A stretch of 5,582 nucleotides of DNA, taken from positions 1-5,582 of the forward strand of contig PXBU01000412.1 of the NCBI GenBank assembly GCA_003566795.1, in the 5' to 3' direction. Source of the DNA: Puniceicoccaceae bacterium (GTDB lineage: Bacteria > Verrucomicrobiota > Verrucomicrobiia > Opitutales > Coraliomargaritaceae). The translations under genes and the position numbers were made by a program. Below, piece by piece: positions 5,467 to 5,582 of the stretch (position 1 is the stretch's first letter; every line of letters starts with the position of its first letter). The notes beneath the pieces are model-generated. The model did no database searches, was not told the origin of the DNA, and saw nothing but the letters and a program-made list of their open reading frames with translations.

Positions 5467-5570
5467 AAAAGCTCCACCGACTGATGACCCCTCCCCCGTG
5501 GCGTGTTCGCTTGCCGAACGCCCGAGCGCTAAAACCAGTCACCAAACCACCAAAAGGCGCCCGGACGTAA
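5463..5570 (+). CDS. Possible 35-residue ORF overlapping the exosortase stop (GTGA)
   Basis: A GTG at 5463 overlaps the exosortase TGA (GTGA), a layout typical of translational coupling. AAGGG at 5452-5456 sits 6 nt before it, a better ribosome binding site than most genes here have. The frame reads 35 residues (begins VKKLHRLMTPPPWRVRL) and stops at 5568-5570. It is basic and proline-rich, with no signal peptide or membrane segment. It could be a real small protein, the start of a following gene broken by a frameshift, or chance. Another frame is open from 5465 to the window end but has only a late GTG as a start. Confidence 0.35.
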   Translation: MKKLHRLMTPPPWRVRLPNARALKPVTKPPKGART

Positions 5571-5582
5571 AACACACCCAAC

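Noticed and set aside
5505..5519. Hairpin GTTCG/CGAAC after the exosortase as a terminator
   Set aside because: It has only five base pairs and no T-run after it, and it lies inside the possible small ORF.
1..5582. CRISPR array, tRNA, rRNA or riboswitch
   Set aside because: No regularly spaced direct repeats, cloverleaf sequence or known aptamer core was found on either strand by eye.

Overview
The window reads as a bacterial chromosome segment, moderately GC-rich by eye. It is most plausibly from the PVC/Verrucomicrobiota side, such as an Opitutales-like lineage. That guess is an inference from the mix of genes: a fungal-type (STR2/Met-7-like) cystathionine gamma-synthase, an exosortase, a GbsR-type regulator paired with a small membrane protein, and GTAG-headed REP palindromes. 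No ribosomal or marker gene fixes the taxon.

Layout. Positions 1-1135 (minus) hold the N-terminal 378 residues of a PLP-dependent cystathionine gamma-synthase-like enzyme that runs off the left edge. Divergent from it, 1204-2112 (plus) encodes an exported LysM-LysM-amidase cell-wall hydrolase with a Tat-like signal. It converges, with only 6 nt between stop codons, on 2119-3099 (minus), a TIGR01777-type SDR/epimerase. Positions 3100-3344 are non-coding and carry a degenerate hairpin, an AT-rich inverted repeat and a clear pair of inverted REP palindromes (3226-3302). A two-gene minus-strand operon follows: a GbsR/MarR-family regulator (3756-4271) and then a 122-residue three-helix membrane protein (3345-3713). 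A near-perfect 24-bp palindrome (4277-4300) lies immediately upstream of the regulator. A second REP pair (4341-4409) comes next, then a short gene-poor stretch, then an exosortase (4567-5466, plus). A possible 35-codon ORF overlaps the exosortase stop.

How the pieces relate. The genes do not form one pathway. They are separate housekeeping or envelope functions: sulfur amino acid metabolism, peptidoglycan cleavage, and C-terminal sorting of exported proteins. The GbsR-membrane protein pair is the one self-contained unit. It has its own likely operator, a good ribosome binding site for the second gene, and a REP pair on each side. The four REPs share GTAG, a 9-bp stem and a GAA or GATA loop, with compensating base changes in the stems. 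They are the strongest non-coding signal here and point to a RAYT-type transposase elsewhere in the genome. No tRNA, rRNA, CRISPR array or insertion sequence was seen.
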